This document shows, piece by piece, positions 1 to 9,400 of a stretch of 53,123 nucleotides of DNA (position 1 is the stretch's first letter; every line of letters starts with the position of its first letter). Where the stretch lies: NCBI GenBank assembly GCA_024401295.1, contig JAKSLG010000018.1, forward strand, positions 1 to 53,123. The letters are read 5' to 3'. The notes under the pieces are model-generated. The model did not search any database and was not told the DNA's origin. It saw only the letters and a program-made list of their open reading frames with translations. Origin of the DNA: Bacteroidales bacterium (GTDB lineage Bacteria; Bacteroidota; Bacteroidia; Bacteroidales; Marinilabiliaceae). Position numbers and translations under genes: made by a program.

Positions 1-747
1 GGTGCAGATGCTCCGGAAAAGGCTGGTTTTTACTACGCATGGGGCGAGACAGAAACCAAAGAAAACTACAACTGGAGCACATACAAGTGGTGTAAAGGTT
101 CGGATCATACGCAGACAAAATACGTTCCTCAGTCGTATTCATCTTATGGCTATGAAGGCTTCTATGATGACAAGGTGACTCTCGAAAAGGCCGACGACGT
201 GGCCTCACAGACATGGGGTGGCAGTTGGGTAGTCCCAACACTCACCCAGCAGGAGGAACTCCGCGACGAATGCTACTGGGTATGGACAAATACCTATAAT
301 AGAGTAAGCGTAAACGGTTACATCGTCTATAAGGCTAAGAAAGTCAGTGACAAAGGAGAAAAGGTAACTTCAATAAGCACTCCTTCACCTGATTATGACG
401 TTGCTACGGATGCGCATATTTTTCTCCCTGCTGCGGGCTACCGTTTGGACACGAATCTCGATCGTGTGGGCGACCAAGGACTCTACTGGTCGTGTTTGCT
501 CAGTGCGAGTAACTCCAGCCGCGCGTGCCGCTTTGACTTTGGCTCGGGCCACGTGGCTTGGGGCAGCGACGGCCTCCGCTATCTCGGGTTCTCTGTGCGC
601 CCTGTGTGCACGGTTGAAAAGACCCCAACCGCCATCGACTCTATCAACACCGACAATGCCGGCAAGGTAACCAAAACCATCGAAAACGGCCAAATCATCA
701 TCATCCACAACAACAAGAAATACGACCTCTCAGGTCGCGAATTGTAA
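1..747 (+). CDS. Fib_succ_major-type surface protein, 3' part (5' end outside window)
   Basis: The reading frame is open from the first base, so the start lies upstream; the GTG at 175 is internal. The visible 248 residues form a Fibrobacter-succinogenes-major-like domain (motifs YAWGET, WGGSW, FLPAAGYR, GFSVRPVC), a fold related to C-type lectin/FGE domains. They are followed by a tail ending in NKKYDLSGREL. The gene at 31955 carries the same domain, nearly identical in the stretch before FLPAAGYR but strongly different at 481-582. The tail recurs at the ends of both BspA-like proteins in this window. Probably secreted and surface exposed, though the signal peptide is not visible. A palindrome and a strong terminator follow the stop. 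The family assignment is firm; ligand and role are unknown. Confidence 0.8.
   Translation, partial: GADAPEKAGFYYAWGETETKENYNWSTYKWCKGSDHTQTKYVPQSYSSYGYEGFYDDKVTLEKADDVASQTWGGSWVVPTLTQQEELRDECYWVWTNTYNRVSVNGYIVYKAKKVSDKGEKVTSISTPSPDYDVATDAHIFLPAAGYRLDTNLDRVGDQGLYWSCLLSASNSSRACRFDFGSGHVAWGSDGLRYLGFSVRPVCTVEKTPTAIDSINTDNAGKVTKTIENGQIIIIHNNKKYDLSGREL
481..582 (+). other. Hypervariable block of the Fib_succ_major domain (candidate DGR variable region)
   Basis: Codon by codon against 32951-33052, most third bases are identical while many first and second bases differ (ctc/tac, aac/ttc, cgc/aac, tgc/tac, gac/tac, ggc/tac). The flanks show the reverse pattern: identical residues with changed third bases. 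This fits adenine-directed replacement of AAC-type codons, but no template repeat or reverse transcriptase is in the window. Inference only. Confidence 0.4.
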
Positions 748-754
748 TTCTCTC

Positions 755-783
755 GTAGAGACGTGGCATGCCGCGTCTCTAAC
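755..783. repeat. GTAGAGACG palindrome
   Basis: The sequence GTAGAGACG, core TGGCATGCCG, then CGTCTCT forms a near-perfect palindrome just after the stop codon. It has the same arms as the palindromes at 31082-31264 and 31844-31917, so it is a member of a small dispersed family. Confidence 0.6.
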
Positions 784-793
784 AGAAACATAA

Positions 794-826
794 AGAGACG
801 TTGCCCATCAGCAGCGTCTCTTTTTT
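794..826 (+). terminator. Rho-independent terminator
   Basis: An 11-bp stem (AGAGACGTTGC with GCAGCGTCTCT, one wobble pair), loop CCATCA and a run of six T. It ends the surface-protein transcript. Its arms resemble the GTAGAGACG family and may derive from it. Confidence 0.75.
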
Positions 827-929
827 GTCATTCGGCAACCTTCAAAAATATTCCCTTACAGCAAACTCAAATTGTTCGATGAATATAATGTTGATCTGAA
901 GAGGTAAAAAGTACAAAAAGAAGATAGAT

Positions 930-963
930 ACGCTCAGAGGTTGTTGTCTTCTGGGCGTTTTTT
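930..963 (+). terminator. Second terminator with no gene in front of it
   Basis: An 11-bp stem (ACGCTCAGAGG with CTTCTGGGCGT), loop TTGTTGT and a T run. It lies about 100 bases after the previous terminator with no open frame between. It may be a backup terminator or the 3' end of a small RNA; no promoter box is visible between 827 and 929. Confidence 0.55.
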
Positions 964-1027
964 GATTGCTGATGGCACAAAAACTCTGTCATACAACATA
1001 ATAAGGAACATCGTATCAAAAAAACGA

Positions 1028-1035
1028 TATATTTG
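1028..1035 (+). promoter_or_regulatory. -7 promoter box TATATTTG
   Basis: It matches the Bacteroidetes -7 consensus TAnnTTTG and lies 80 bases before the ATG of the OmpA-domain gene. No convincing -33 TTG is seen at the usual spacing. Confidence 0.5.
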
Positions 1036-1115
1036 TGCATTGCAAACATCGGGAAAAGGTCCATGAGCAATAGACAGATTGCAATGCTCCTTTGTTCGAA
1101 CTAAAACATTGAATT

Positions 1116-2192
1116 ATGGCAGACGAAAAAGGCAAAATCCGCGTACACGGAAAGGCACAGAATCGAACAGTCTTAGGCATCGTCAATGCATATCTGACAA
1201 TGCATCCTCAAACAACAGCCGACGAATTGCGCAAGGCGTTTCCATGTACTGTTGCAAAAAAGTATGAGAAGAATGACAATGACAGCTATGGACTCTTCCG
1301 CGAAATTGTGACTGTCGATGGCAAGCGACTCTGGAAAGATACCGAAAAGGAGGCTGTCAGCGACCTTAACCATTTTGAACAGGCCGACGAGACGATTCAT
1401 ACCGCCGACGGCAAGGAACTGGCGATGGTGTCAACTTGGGTCGAGAGCGACTACAAGGCCATGATTGAGTGGGCGAAGCAGTATGGCATTGAGGTAGCCT
1501 CGTTCGAGAAGGCTGAAGCGCTCAAGAAGGGCAGTTATCGTTTTGAATATCTCGACGGCTATGTTGCGCCGCTGATGGCGGCCGCTGCGGGTGCTGTGGC
1601 GGAAGCCGAAGCCCAGGCAGATGATGGCGAAGAGAAGAAAAAAGAGTGCAAATGCAAGTGCAAGAAATGGTGGATTATCCTGCTCATCATCTTGCTGATA
1701 CTTCTGTTGCTTCTGTTGTGGTGGCTGTTCTGCGGCAAGAAGTGCTGCTGCAAGTGCGGTTGCAATAAGGATGCCGTTGCTGTTGTTGATTCTGCCTCGC
1801 TTGTCGAGCAGGCCAAAGCTGTTCAGGACAGCCTTGTTGTTGAGGCTGTGAAGAATATCGAGAAGATTGAGAAGAAATTCAATACGGCAAAATTCTTCAA
1901 GGGCAAGGCTGACCTGTCGGACGACACGAAGGCTGTCCTTCAGGATCTTGAGTCGTTGCTCAAGGAGAATTCAAATCTCAAGCTGAAGCTCATTGGTCAT
2001 ACGAGCAGCGAAGGCAACGAGACGTATAATCAGAAGCTTTCCGAAGACCGTGCGAAGGCCGCTGTCGATTTCCTCGTATCGCGTGGCATCGATGCCAGCC
2101 GCCTCATGTTTGAAGGCAAAGGCAGTTCAGAGCCGGTGAGTGACAATCCTGAAGAGAACCGACGTACGGAGTTCGTCGTGATTGAGGAGTAG
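1116..2192 (+). CDS. OmpA-domain protein with a cysteine-flanked central membrane anchor
   Basis: A 358-residue protein with no signal peptide. Residues 1 to about 170 are a soluble N-terminal domain I do not recognise. Residues about 185-207 are one membrane span, almost all Ile/Leu with Trp pairs at both ends. It is bracketed by basic cysteine clusters: ECKCKCKK before, CGKKCCCKCGC after. Residues about 250-358 are an OmpA/MotB peptidoglycan-binding domain (FNTAKFFKGKADLS, LIGHTSSEGNETYNQ, RGIDASR). The layout implies an inner-membrane protein with the N-domain in the cytoplasm and the OmpA domain reaching the cell wall, as in MotB, rather than an outer-membrane barrel. A promoter box lies 80 bases upstream and a terminator directly follows. 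No partner genes adjoin it. The cysteines could hold metal or form disulfides; that is a guess. Confidence 0.8.
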   Translation: MADEKGKIRVHGKAQNRTVLGIVNAYLTMHPQTTADELRKAFPCTVAKKYEKNDNDSYGLFREIVTVDGKRLWKDTEKEAVSDLNHFEQADETIHTADGKELAMVSTWVESDYKAMIEWAKQYGIEVASFEKAEALKKGSYRFEYLDGYVAPLMAAAAGAVAEAEAQADDGEEKKKECKCKCKKWWIILLIILLILLLLLLWWLFCGKKCCCKCGCNKDAVAVVDSASLVEQAKAVQDSLVVEAVKNIEKIEKKFNTAKFFKGKADLSDDTKAVLQDLESLLKENSNLKLKLIGHTSSEGNETYNQKLSEDRAKAAVDFLVSRGIDASRLMFEGKGSSEPVSDNPEENRRTEFVVIEE

Positions 2193-2218
2193 GGGAGAAG
2201 AATCAGACAAATAAAGGT

Positions 2219-2257
2219 GCATCATCCGAATGATTTTTTCGGGTGATGCTTTTTTTT
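2219..2257 (+). terminator. Rho-independent terminator
   Basis: A 12-bp stem (GCATCATCCGAA with TTCGGGTGATGC), loop of seven bases and a T run. It overlaps the stop codon of the convergent histidine kinase gene at 2256. Confidence 0.85.
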
Positions 2258-3386
2258 AGATTTTTATTCTGATTGTTGTGCCTTCGCCGATGGCGGTATC
2301 TGCCACGAAAATCTTGCCTTTGTGGTATTCGCAGATGATACGTCGGGCAAGTGCGAGTCCGATGCCCCATCCGCGTTGCTTGGTTGTGAATCCGGCATCG
2401 AAGATGCGGCGTGCTGTTGCGCGTGTCATGCCCTTGCCCTTGTCGGTCACGTCGATGATGGCTTTTGTGCCATCATGTGTCTGGTTGATGACGATGTCGC
2501 CTCGTCCGTTCATTGCGTCGGCAGCATTGCGGCAAAGATTCTCTATGGCCCATCCGAGGAGGACGGGATTGTGTCGGACTGGTGTCTGATTGTCAGACAG
2601 GTTGAGTTGTATATTGATGCTTTGCGGCATTCGTGAACGGAGATAGCTGACGATTGATTCGAGTGTCTGTCCGATATTCTGGTCGACCATATCTGGCGAA
2701 GATCCGATTTTTGAGAAACGGTCTGCAACATGCTTCAGCCGTTCGGTGTCGCGTTGTATTTCAGTTGCGACAGTCTGTGGCTCGACGTCGCCGCTTGCGA
2801 GAAGGTCGGTCCATCCGTTGAGCGCGGTTATTGGCGTTCCGAGCTGATGTGCTGTTTCGCGTGCTAGTCCTATCCAGACCTTGTCCTGTTCGCGCTGTTT
2901 TGCCCGGCTGAACACGAGATATGCGAAGATGATGAAGAGAGCGGCGAGAGCGATGGCCACGGCAGGGAAGAGCGACAGACGCCTGATGACCGATGATTCG
3001 GCATAATAGATATGCTGAATGTTGCTCTGCCCAATATTGATGTCGAACATGTGTCCGTCTTTCTTCATCTCCTCCAATGCGGCCTCGACATCATCAACAT
3101 TGCGTGCAGAGATAACGGCATCGAGCGAGTCGGTCACAATGACCGGAATTGATGTATTGCCTTGGATTATGTTGAAGAGGAAATCGATAATTTCGCTGTC
3201 GTCGCGTTCATCTTGCGAAATAAGTTTCGTTGCCTCGGCCCATTGTTCCATTTTGTCACGTTCCTCCTTTTCGACGTTCGAGACGATGACGCTTGAAAAC
3301 CATAGGACAAATATGCAAATTGCGCATGCAAAAGCCATCAAAGCTAATAAGCTGAACTGCTGATATTTCTGCGATTTGTGATTCAT
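2256..3386 (-). CDS. Orphan sensor histidine kinase
   Basis: A 376-residue membrane histidine kinase. Membrane spans lie at about 15-36 and 135-158 and enclose a short periplasmic sensor of roughly 100 residues. There is no HAMP or PAS domain. The HisKA region holds the phospho-acceptor His180 in ARETAHQLGTPI, the form typical of Bacteroidetes kinases. The ATPase domain has an N box (NLCRNAADAM, about 282), G1 (DKGKGM, about 317) and G2 (GWGIGLAL, about 342), so all catalytic motifs are present. No response regulator gene adjoins it; the neighbours are an OmpA-domain gene (convergent) and uxuA (divergent). It may sense hexuronates for uxuAB, but nothing in the sequence proves it. The ATG start is followed directly by the first hydrophobic span. 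Confidence 0.88.
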   Translation of the reverse strand: MNHKSQKYQQFSLLALMAFACAICIFVLWFSSVIVSNVEKEERDKMEQWAEATKLISQDERDDSEIIDFLFNIIQGNTSIPVIVTDSLDAVISARNVDDVEAALEEMKKDGHMFDINIGQSNIQHIYYAESSVIRRLSLFPAVAIALAALFIIFAYLVFSRAKQREQDKVWIGLARETAHQLGTPITALNGWTDLLASGDVEPQTVATEIQRDTERLKHVADRFSKIGSSPDMVDQNIGQTLESIVSYLRSRMPQSINIQLNLSDNQTPVRHNPVLLGWAIENLCRNAADAMNGRGDIVINQTHDGTKAIIDVTDKGKGMTRATARRIFDAGFTTKQRGWGIGLALARRIICEYHKGKIFVADTAIGEGTTIRIKI

Positions 3387-3397
3387 AGCAAAAAATA

Positions 3398-3408
3398 TTT
3401 GTTACAAA
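3398..3408. promoter_or_regulatory. Short palindrome TTTGTTACAAA between kinase and uxuA
   Basis: An 11-base inverted repeat in the divergent spacer. The half TTTGTTAC recurs at 3433-3440 just before the uxuA -7 box. It could be a regulator site; chance is not excluded in AT-rich DNA. Confidence 0.25.
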
Positions 3409-3437
3409 GCGGTACTATAGATAACATGTTGTTTTGT

Positions 3438-3445
3438 TACTTTTG
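3438..3445 (+). promoter_or_regulatory. -7 promoter box TACTTTTG for uxuAB
   Basis: It matches TAnnTTTG and lies 25 bases before the uxuA ATG, giving a short leader. Confidence 0.45.
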
Positions 3446-3470
3446 ACCCAAAATTAATGATTTTATTAAT

Positions 3471-4742
3471 ATGGAAAGAACTTGGCGCTGGTTTGGTAAG
3501 AAAGATAAGATCACACTTGCCCAACTTAAGCAAATTGGCGTAGAGGGCATTGTTACCGCTCTCCACGATGTACCTCTGGGTCAGGTATGGACTCAGGAGA
3601 AGATTCATGAGCTGAAAGCATATATCGAGAGCTATGGCATGAAATGGAGTGTTGTTGAGTCGCTCCCTGTTGTTGAAACTATCAAATATGCTGGTCCTGA
3701 CCGCGACGAACAGATAGAAGTTTACAAGGAGAGCCTGCGCAACCTCGGCAAAGAGGGAGTGAAGTGCATCTGCTACAACTTCATGCCTGTGCTCGACTGG
3801 GCGCGTACCGACCTTTCGCACGAGAATCCAAATGGTGCAAACAACCTCTACATGGACTGGGGACAGTTCGCATATTTTGACATCTATATCCTTCAGCGTC
3901 CTGCTGCACGTGCAGACTGGGCTGCCTTCTCGAAGGAGCACAAATGGGGTCGCGACCTTGTGGCTGAGGCCGACAAGATAAAGGAGACAGCCACTCCAGA
4001 ATTCGACCATGCAATGGTTGAAAACATCATCATCAAGACTCAGGGCTTTGTCTCGGGCAACTTCAGCGAGGGCGATTCTGCTCCAGTGCAGAAGTTCCGC
4101 GATCTGCTCAAGCTCTATGACGGCATCAACAAGGAACAGCTCCAGCAGAACATGAAATACTGGCTCGAGGCTATCATGCCTATCTGTGAGGAATATGACA
4201 TCAATATGTGCGTACATCCGGATGATCCACCATATCCTGTGTTCGGTCTGCCACGCATCATCGGTCGCACCGATGATATCCAGTGGATGCTCGATGCTGT
4301 GCCAAACAAGCATAACGGCTTGACATTCTGCGCCGGTTCGTTCTCGGCTGGCGAGCACAACGACTGTGTTGCCATGGCAAAGCAGTTTGCTGACCGCACA
4401 CACTTCGTTCATCTCCGTTCGTGCCACATCTTCCCTAACGGAAACTTCACGGAAGCAAGTCACCTTGGTGGCCGCGGCGATCTCATCGAACTCTGCCGCA
4501 TCTTTGAACAGGCTGAGAAAGACGGCAAGTGCAACTCAGGCCGCCGACTCCCTATGCGCGTCGATCACGGCATGACCTTCACCGACGAGCCAGGCGGTGT
4601 CTTCGACGAGAGCAATCACGGACACAATGCCGGCTACACACTCCTCGGACGAATGTTTGCCATGGGACAGATTCAGGGCATCATGGCCACTGTCGACCGC
4701 GAGTTAGGCATCGAGTACAAACAGCCAGGCTTCTACGATTAA
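3471..4742 (+). CDS. uxuA: D-mannonate dehydratase UxuA
   Basis: A cytoplasmic Mn/Fe-dependent enzyme that dehydrates D-mannonate to 2-keto-3-deoxygluconate (EC 4.2.1.8) in glucuronate breakdown. The 423-residue product begins with the family hallmark MERTWRWFGKKD. It also has VTALHDVP, the metal/substrate segments CVHPDDPPYPVFGLPR, FCAGSF and FVHLRS, and a C-terminal RVDHG motif. It is slightly longer than the E. coli enzyme (about 394), which is usual for Bacteroidetes. Its stop is 13 bases before the uxuB start, so the two are an operon that turns fructuronate into KDG. KDG kinase and aldolase and a hexuronate porter are not in this window. It is transcribed away from an orphan histidine kinase. 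Confidence 0.95.
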   Translation: MERTWRWFGKKDKITLAQLKQIGVEGIVTALHDVPLGQVWTQEKIHELKAYIESYGMKWSVVESLPVVETIKYAGPDRDEQIEVYKESLRNLGKEGVKCICYNFMPVLDWARTDLSHENPNGANNLYMDWGQFAYFDIYILQRPAARADWAAFSKEHKWGRDLVAEADKIKETATPEFDHAMVENIIIKTQGFVSGNFSEGDSAPVQKFRDLLKLYDGINKEQLQQNMKYWLEAIMPICEEYDINMCVHPDDPPYPVFGLPRIIGRTDDIQWMLDAVPNKHNGLTFCAGSFSAGEHNDCVAMAKQFADRTHFVHLRSCHIFPNGNFTEASHLGGRGDLIELCRIFEQAEKDGKCNSGRRLPMRVDHGMTFTDEPGGVFDESNHGHNAGYTLLGRMFAMGQIQGIMATVDRELGIEYKQPGFYD

Positions 4743-4755
4743 TAGTATATTGACA

Positions 4756-6342
4756 ATGAAACTAAATGATATTCTCTCCGAGAAATTTGATGCCTCGGAA
4801 TGGGAGGCAAAAGGATATCTCCTCCCAAAATTTGACATAAAGGCTGTTGCCGCTAAGACACATGCCAACCCTACGTGGGTCCACTTCGGCGGTGGCAACA
4901 TCTTCCGTGCATTCCCTGCAGCCATCCTCAATGACGCCCTCAACACTGGCGAATATGATCGCGGCGTTATCGTTGCCGAGACTTTCGACTACGAAGTCAT
5001 CGACAAGGCTTATGCACCATACAACAATCTCTCGCTTGCCGTTTCACTCTGTTCTGATGGCAATATCGAGAAAAAAGTCATCGCCTCTGTTACCGAAGCG
5101 CTGAAGGCCGACTATCAGTTTACCGACTGGCAGCGCCTGGTTGAGATATTCCGCAACCCATCGTTGCAGATGATCTCTTTCACCATCACCGAGAAAGGCT
5201 ACACATACAATGAAGCTGACCTCGCTCGCGGTCTGCAGCCAGTCTTTGCCATGGGAAAAGTATGCGCACTCCTTCTTGAGCGTTTCAAGGTCGGTCAGAT
5301 GCCGCTCACAGTTCAGTCAATGGACAACTGCTCGCACAATGGCGACAAGGTAAAAGCCGGTATCGCTGCCTACGCAGAGCGTTGGGTGAAGGACGGACTT
5401 GTGCCTGCTGAATTCCTCGCTTATCTCAAAGATGCTTCGAAGATCACCTATCCTTGGTCTATGATCGATAAGATTACTCCACGACCACACGCAAAGGTTA
5501 AGGAACTTCTTGTTGCCGATGGCTTTGAGGATAACGATTATATCGAGACTGAGAAGCACACGTTCACAGCTCCTTTCGTCAATGCCGAGGAAGTGCAGTA
5601 TCTCGTTGTTGAAGACAACTATACGAATGGTCGTCCACCACTCGAATTGGGTGGAACGCTTTATACCACACGCGAGATCGTAGATCAGGTGGAGACCATG
5701 AAGGTGACGACATGTCTCAATCCACTTCATACAGCGATGTCAATCTACGGATGTATGCTCGGCTACACACTCATCTCTGCCGAGATGGCCGATGAAGATC
5801 TCCGTTCTTTCATCCAGAAGATTGGATATATCGAGGCTATGCCTGTTGTTACCGATCCGGGCGTTCTCAATCCTTACGAGTTCATTGGCGATGTGATCAA
5901 CAAGCGTCTTCCTAATCCTTTCATGCCTGACGCGCCACAGCGTATTGCTTCTGATACAAGCCAGAAGCTGCCAATCCGCTTTGGAGAAACGCTCCGCAAG
6001 TATCATGAGCGCGGACTCGACAAGAAGAATCTTGTTCTCATTCCGCTCACACTTGCCGGTTATGCACGCTATCTGAAAGGCGTCAAGGACAATGGTGAGA
6101 GCTTCGAACCATCGCCAGACCCACTGTTGGCAGAACTTCAGGCCATCGTCGCACCGCTCCAGATTGGTCGTGCCGATCAGGACTGGTCATGCCTCCGCAC
6201 TCTCTATAGCCGCAAGGATGTCTTTGGTGTTGACCTCTATGAGATAGGCATTGGAGAGCAGGTAGAGTCTATGGTCAAGGAACTTTATGCAGGTCCAGGC
6301 GCTGTACGCAGCACCCTCCACAAATACACTCTCGCACGCTAA
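4756..6342 (+). CDS. uxuB: Mannitol dehydrogenase family oxidoreductase, probably fructuronate reductase UxuB
   Basis: An NAD-dependent polyol dehydrogenase of about 528 residues. The N-terminal nucleotide-binding segment WVHFGGGNIFRAF and the C-terminal mannitol dehydrogenase domain (ITPRPH, CLNPLHTAMSIYGCML, LPIRFGETLRKY) identify the family. Placement directly after uxuA indicates the step D-fructuronate to D-mannonate (EC 1.1.1.57). Tagaturonate reductase or mannitol dehydrogenase are alternatives that motifs alone do not exclude. The frame is open to a TTG at 4750, but the ATG at 4756 is the better start. A clear terminator follows the stop, closing the two-gene operon. Confidence 0.88.
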   Translation: MKLNDILSEKFDASEWEAKGYLLPKFDIKAVAAKTHANPTWVHFGGGNIFRAFPAAILNDALNTGEYDRGVIVAETFDYEVIDKAYAPYNNLSLAVSLCSDGNIEKKVIASVTEALKADYQFTDWQRLVEIFRNPSLQMISFTITEKGYTYNEADLARGLQPVFAMGKVCALLLERFKVGQMPLTVQSMDNCSHNGDKVKAGIAAYAERWVKDGLVPAEFLAYLKDASKITYPWSMIDKITPRPHAKVKELLVADGFEDNDYIETEKHTFTAPFVNAEEVQYLVVEDNYTNGRPPLELGGTLYTTREIVDQVETMKVTTCLNPLHTAMSIYGCMLGYTLISAEMADEDLRSFIQKIGYIEAMPVVTDPGVLNPYEFIGDVINKRLPNPFMPDAPQRIASDTSQKLPIRFGETLRKYHERGLDKKNLVLIPLTLAGYARYLKGVKDNGESFEPSPDPLLAELQAIVAPLQIGRADQDWSCLRTLYSRKDVFGVDLYEIGIGEQVESMVKELYAGPGAVRSTLHKYTLAR

Positions 6343-6366
6343 GAAACAATAAATACGAGCAAAGCA

Positions 6367-6401
6367 AAGGTGGAATGGTTGATGCCATTCCACCTTTTTT
6401 T
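6367..6401 (+). terminator. Rho-independent terminator after uxuB
   Basis: A perfect 12-bp stem (AAGGTGGAATGG with CCATTCCACCTT), loop TTGATG and a T run. It lies in the gap to the convergent gene ending at 6412 and may serve both directions. Confidence 0.9.
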
Positions 6402-6411
6402 ATGTCGTTGC

Positions 6412-9400
6412 TCAGATAGTCATGATGTCATAGCCGAGCTCGGCCATCTGTTTGCGCAGCTCGACGCCGTCGCTCTTGACAACGCTGATGCCAAGCGAGC
6501 GGCTTGGGATCTGCTTGTAGATGTCTGCCGAGACAGCCGAGACGATATCGGCTTGAATGATCTTGTATTCAAGAAGGTCGTGGAGCACCGAACCAGTCTG
6601 TGTGATGTTCTGTTTTTCGATTTCCGACACTTTGTCGGTGCGATAAAGGACGAGACCGTTTTCGGCACGCACGACGGTGAAAAGGATGTCGCCATCGAAG
6701 CATGGACAAGCGAATGCCAGTTTGGCATCAGCACGCTGGAATTCCTTATATTGCTCCTTTTCGAGAATTTCCTTGAGGGCCACTTTTGTCACCATTCCGT
6801 CTTCATAGGCCATGAGGAGATAAGCGTTGCGTTCATGTTCGTGAATGGCAATTGTCAGCTCGGCATCGTCGGCATAGCATTCGTTGACGATCTGATATTT
6901 CGAATCGGGCAGGAATTGCAGATATGCAATAGGTTCTTCGAAGCCTTCGTCCCAGTTGAACAGCACATTGTTGCGCAACTGACCTGTGGCAATCTTGGCC
7001 AACTCCCGGTTTTCGTCCTTGCTCTGTCGTTCTGGCTCAGATGCCGGTTCCGGTTCCGGTTCTGGCTCTGCTGTTGCTGGAATCTCGTCAACAGGCTGTG
7101 GCTCAGCGGATTCAGCGACCGTTTCTTCTTCAACATCTGCCGGCTTCGTTTCGAGGTTATTGATAATCTCGTCGAAATTGAACTCTGTGTTTGATGCCGG
7201 CATTGAGGCAGCATTTTTGAGTCGCTGCACGCGGAATTGTCTGAGATAGTCACCATTGAGCGGCTCGCACGAGCTGCCCTGTCGCTCATAAACCTTCGTG
7301 TGGAGAGTGATGATGGCGTTGAAGCATGGTTTGACTTTGACAATATAGACTACGCAGCCATCTTCGTTTTCGTCGAAGCTTGTCTCGATGAGCGAATTGG
7401 CAATGAGACCGAGATATTGCTTGACTTGGTTATGGAAGAAGATGTCGTATTTGTCCTGGCTATACTGAAACTGTCGATATGCAAGGTCGTTTCCGATGCC
7501 GATAGCCGTTCCTTCGTTGTTGACGCCGATGTACAGCGTGCCGCCCTGCGTATTGAGGAATGCGCATACTACCTTGAGAATTGTCTGCACCTGCTGTGCA
7601 AGGTCTGGGCGCATGTTGTTGTCTGGCGGATAGACCATGCTGGTCTTGAACTCGACCTGCTTGTTCTCTTTGCCATAGTTCTTGTGTGCCGACTTGCGTT
7701 GTTTGAGGTTGAGATGCTCAAAAATCTTCGTGTCGATTTCGGCGCGTGATTTCACGCTTGCAAAGTCGCCCAAGAGGTTGTAGGCCAGGACAAGCGAAGC
7801 CAGTTCCTTGAGTCCGAGTTCGCTGTCGTTGGCAATCGTGTTCCACAGTTCGGCATTATGCTCCGGATGGTTGCGTCGGCTGATGATGAGCAGCTGCATG
7901 AAGCGGAAATGAAGCTGGCTTTCGCGCATGAACATCTCAGGTCCGGCCTTCTCGATTTCGCGCAATTTCTCTTCATCGACTTTTTCGTTGATTGAAAATT
8001 CGTGGAGCATCTTCATCAGCTCCATGCGCCAATGATAGTATTGCATCGACTGCTTGTCGTCGGTCAGCATTGCAATGATGCGGGCCATGCCAAGGTAGCT
8101 GTATGCACGCATCGTGTTTTCGACGGCGGCCTGTCGGTCCATCAGAAGCATGAGCTCGTGTACGTACGAGTTGTCGAGTTGTGCATCGGCCTGCAGCACC
8201 TCCTTGTCGTTGCTCTGTCCGTCGTGGATGGCGTCAACGGCATAGTTCTGCATCAGGCGATAGAAGGCATAGCCTTCGTCCCAGTTCGGGCGTGCGATAT
8301 GCTTGATGAATGTCGTGCTGACATTGCTTCGGCGTGTGTCGTCATCTTGTTCAACTTCAACGAGGATATAATCGCCAGCCTTCACCTCGCTATCCACGAC
8401 GATGTTGCTTGGAATTGTCGCGTTGAGCGGATAGCCTTCAGCCGAAACGCCGTTGAGACCGTTGCCAAGCCTGCTCTTGACGAGCATCTGGAATGTGTTG
8501 CCATACGAAACTTCGTCGTGTATATATTCGCGGATGAGCTTGGTCATCGTGAAGCGACATTCGCCATCAGGCTTGATCGAAATGACCTTGGCAGGCAAGA
8601 CGAGCGGATTGCCATCGTCGTCAACGAAGACCTTGTCGATGATGCGCGGATTCCATTTGACAATCTCCGAGAGAACGATTGTTCCTTCGCCCTTGACGTT
8701 GTCCATGACAATCTTGCAGTGGAAAGTAGGCTCCGACGTGTCGTCGAGCTGACCATCGATGATGATATCGACTTCGTCGCCTTGTTCTGGCAGCATCTTT
8801 ACGAATTCCGGCGTCGTATTCTGCTGCACCTTCTCGCTGTTGAGCGCAACCTCAATCTCGTTCCACAATTTCTGATATGACGTAAGGTCATCTTCGTTGA
8901 GCTTGATCTTCTCGTTCAGGCCGCCGTTGACCATGATCTGCTGCTGATGCCATGGCAAAAGATCTTCGGGCAGAACAGGCTCGCTGTCATCCTCGTTTAT
9001 CGGCAAAACCTGAATGCCGCTGTCGCCAATGCGAAGCTGCGATTTGTTGCCCTTGTATGTCTTCATCACGATGTTGTCGTCGAACGAATCATCGTCCTGA
9101 TCTGTGATGGCAGCAAGCTTTTCAACAAGAACCTCGACCTTGCTGATGTCTTCCCACGAAAAACGCATGATTGTCGCGCCGGAACCCATCAGGCAACGAA
9201 ACGAACGCTCGAGAAGCGTTCTTGGCGATGTCGGCGAGACAAACGACGCATAGCGAAACAGCATTGCCCTGTTTAGTTGCATGTCGCATGGCAAAACGCT
9301 CTGCTGTTCCTCATTGAGCGTCTGGACAAGACACTGCTCCATGGCCAATGCCTTGATAATCTGATGTATAGATTCGCTCGATGCTGCCGACGCATAATCT

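Noticed and set aside
3402-4463. Antisense open frame of 353 codons inside uxuA
   Set aside because: The opposite strand is a clear uxuA with family motifs; the antisense product has no recognisable domain and reflects codon bias.
4750-4755. TTG start for uxuB
   Set aside because: An ATG two codons later is in frame and a more usual start.
8002-8880. Antisense open frame of 292 codons inside the AlbA_2 gene, with similar long ones at 6370-7194 and 7237-7749
   Set aside because: Third-base composition of the real gene creates long antisense frames; the real frame runs unbroken for 4 kb.
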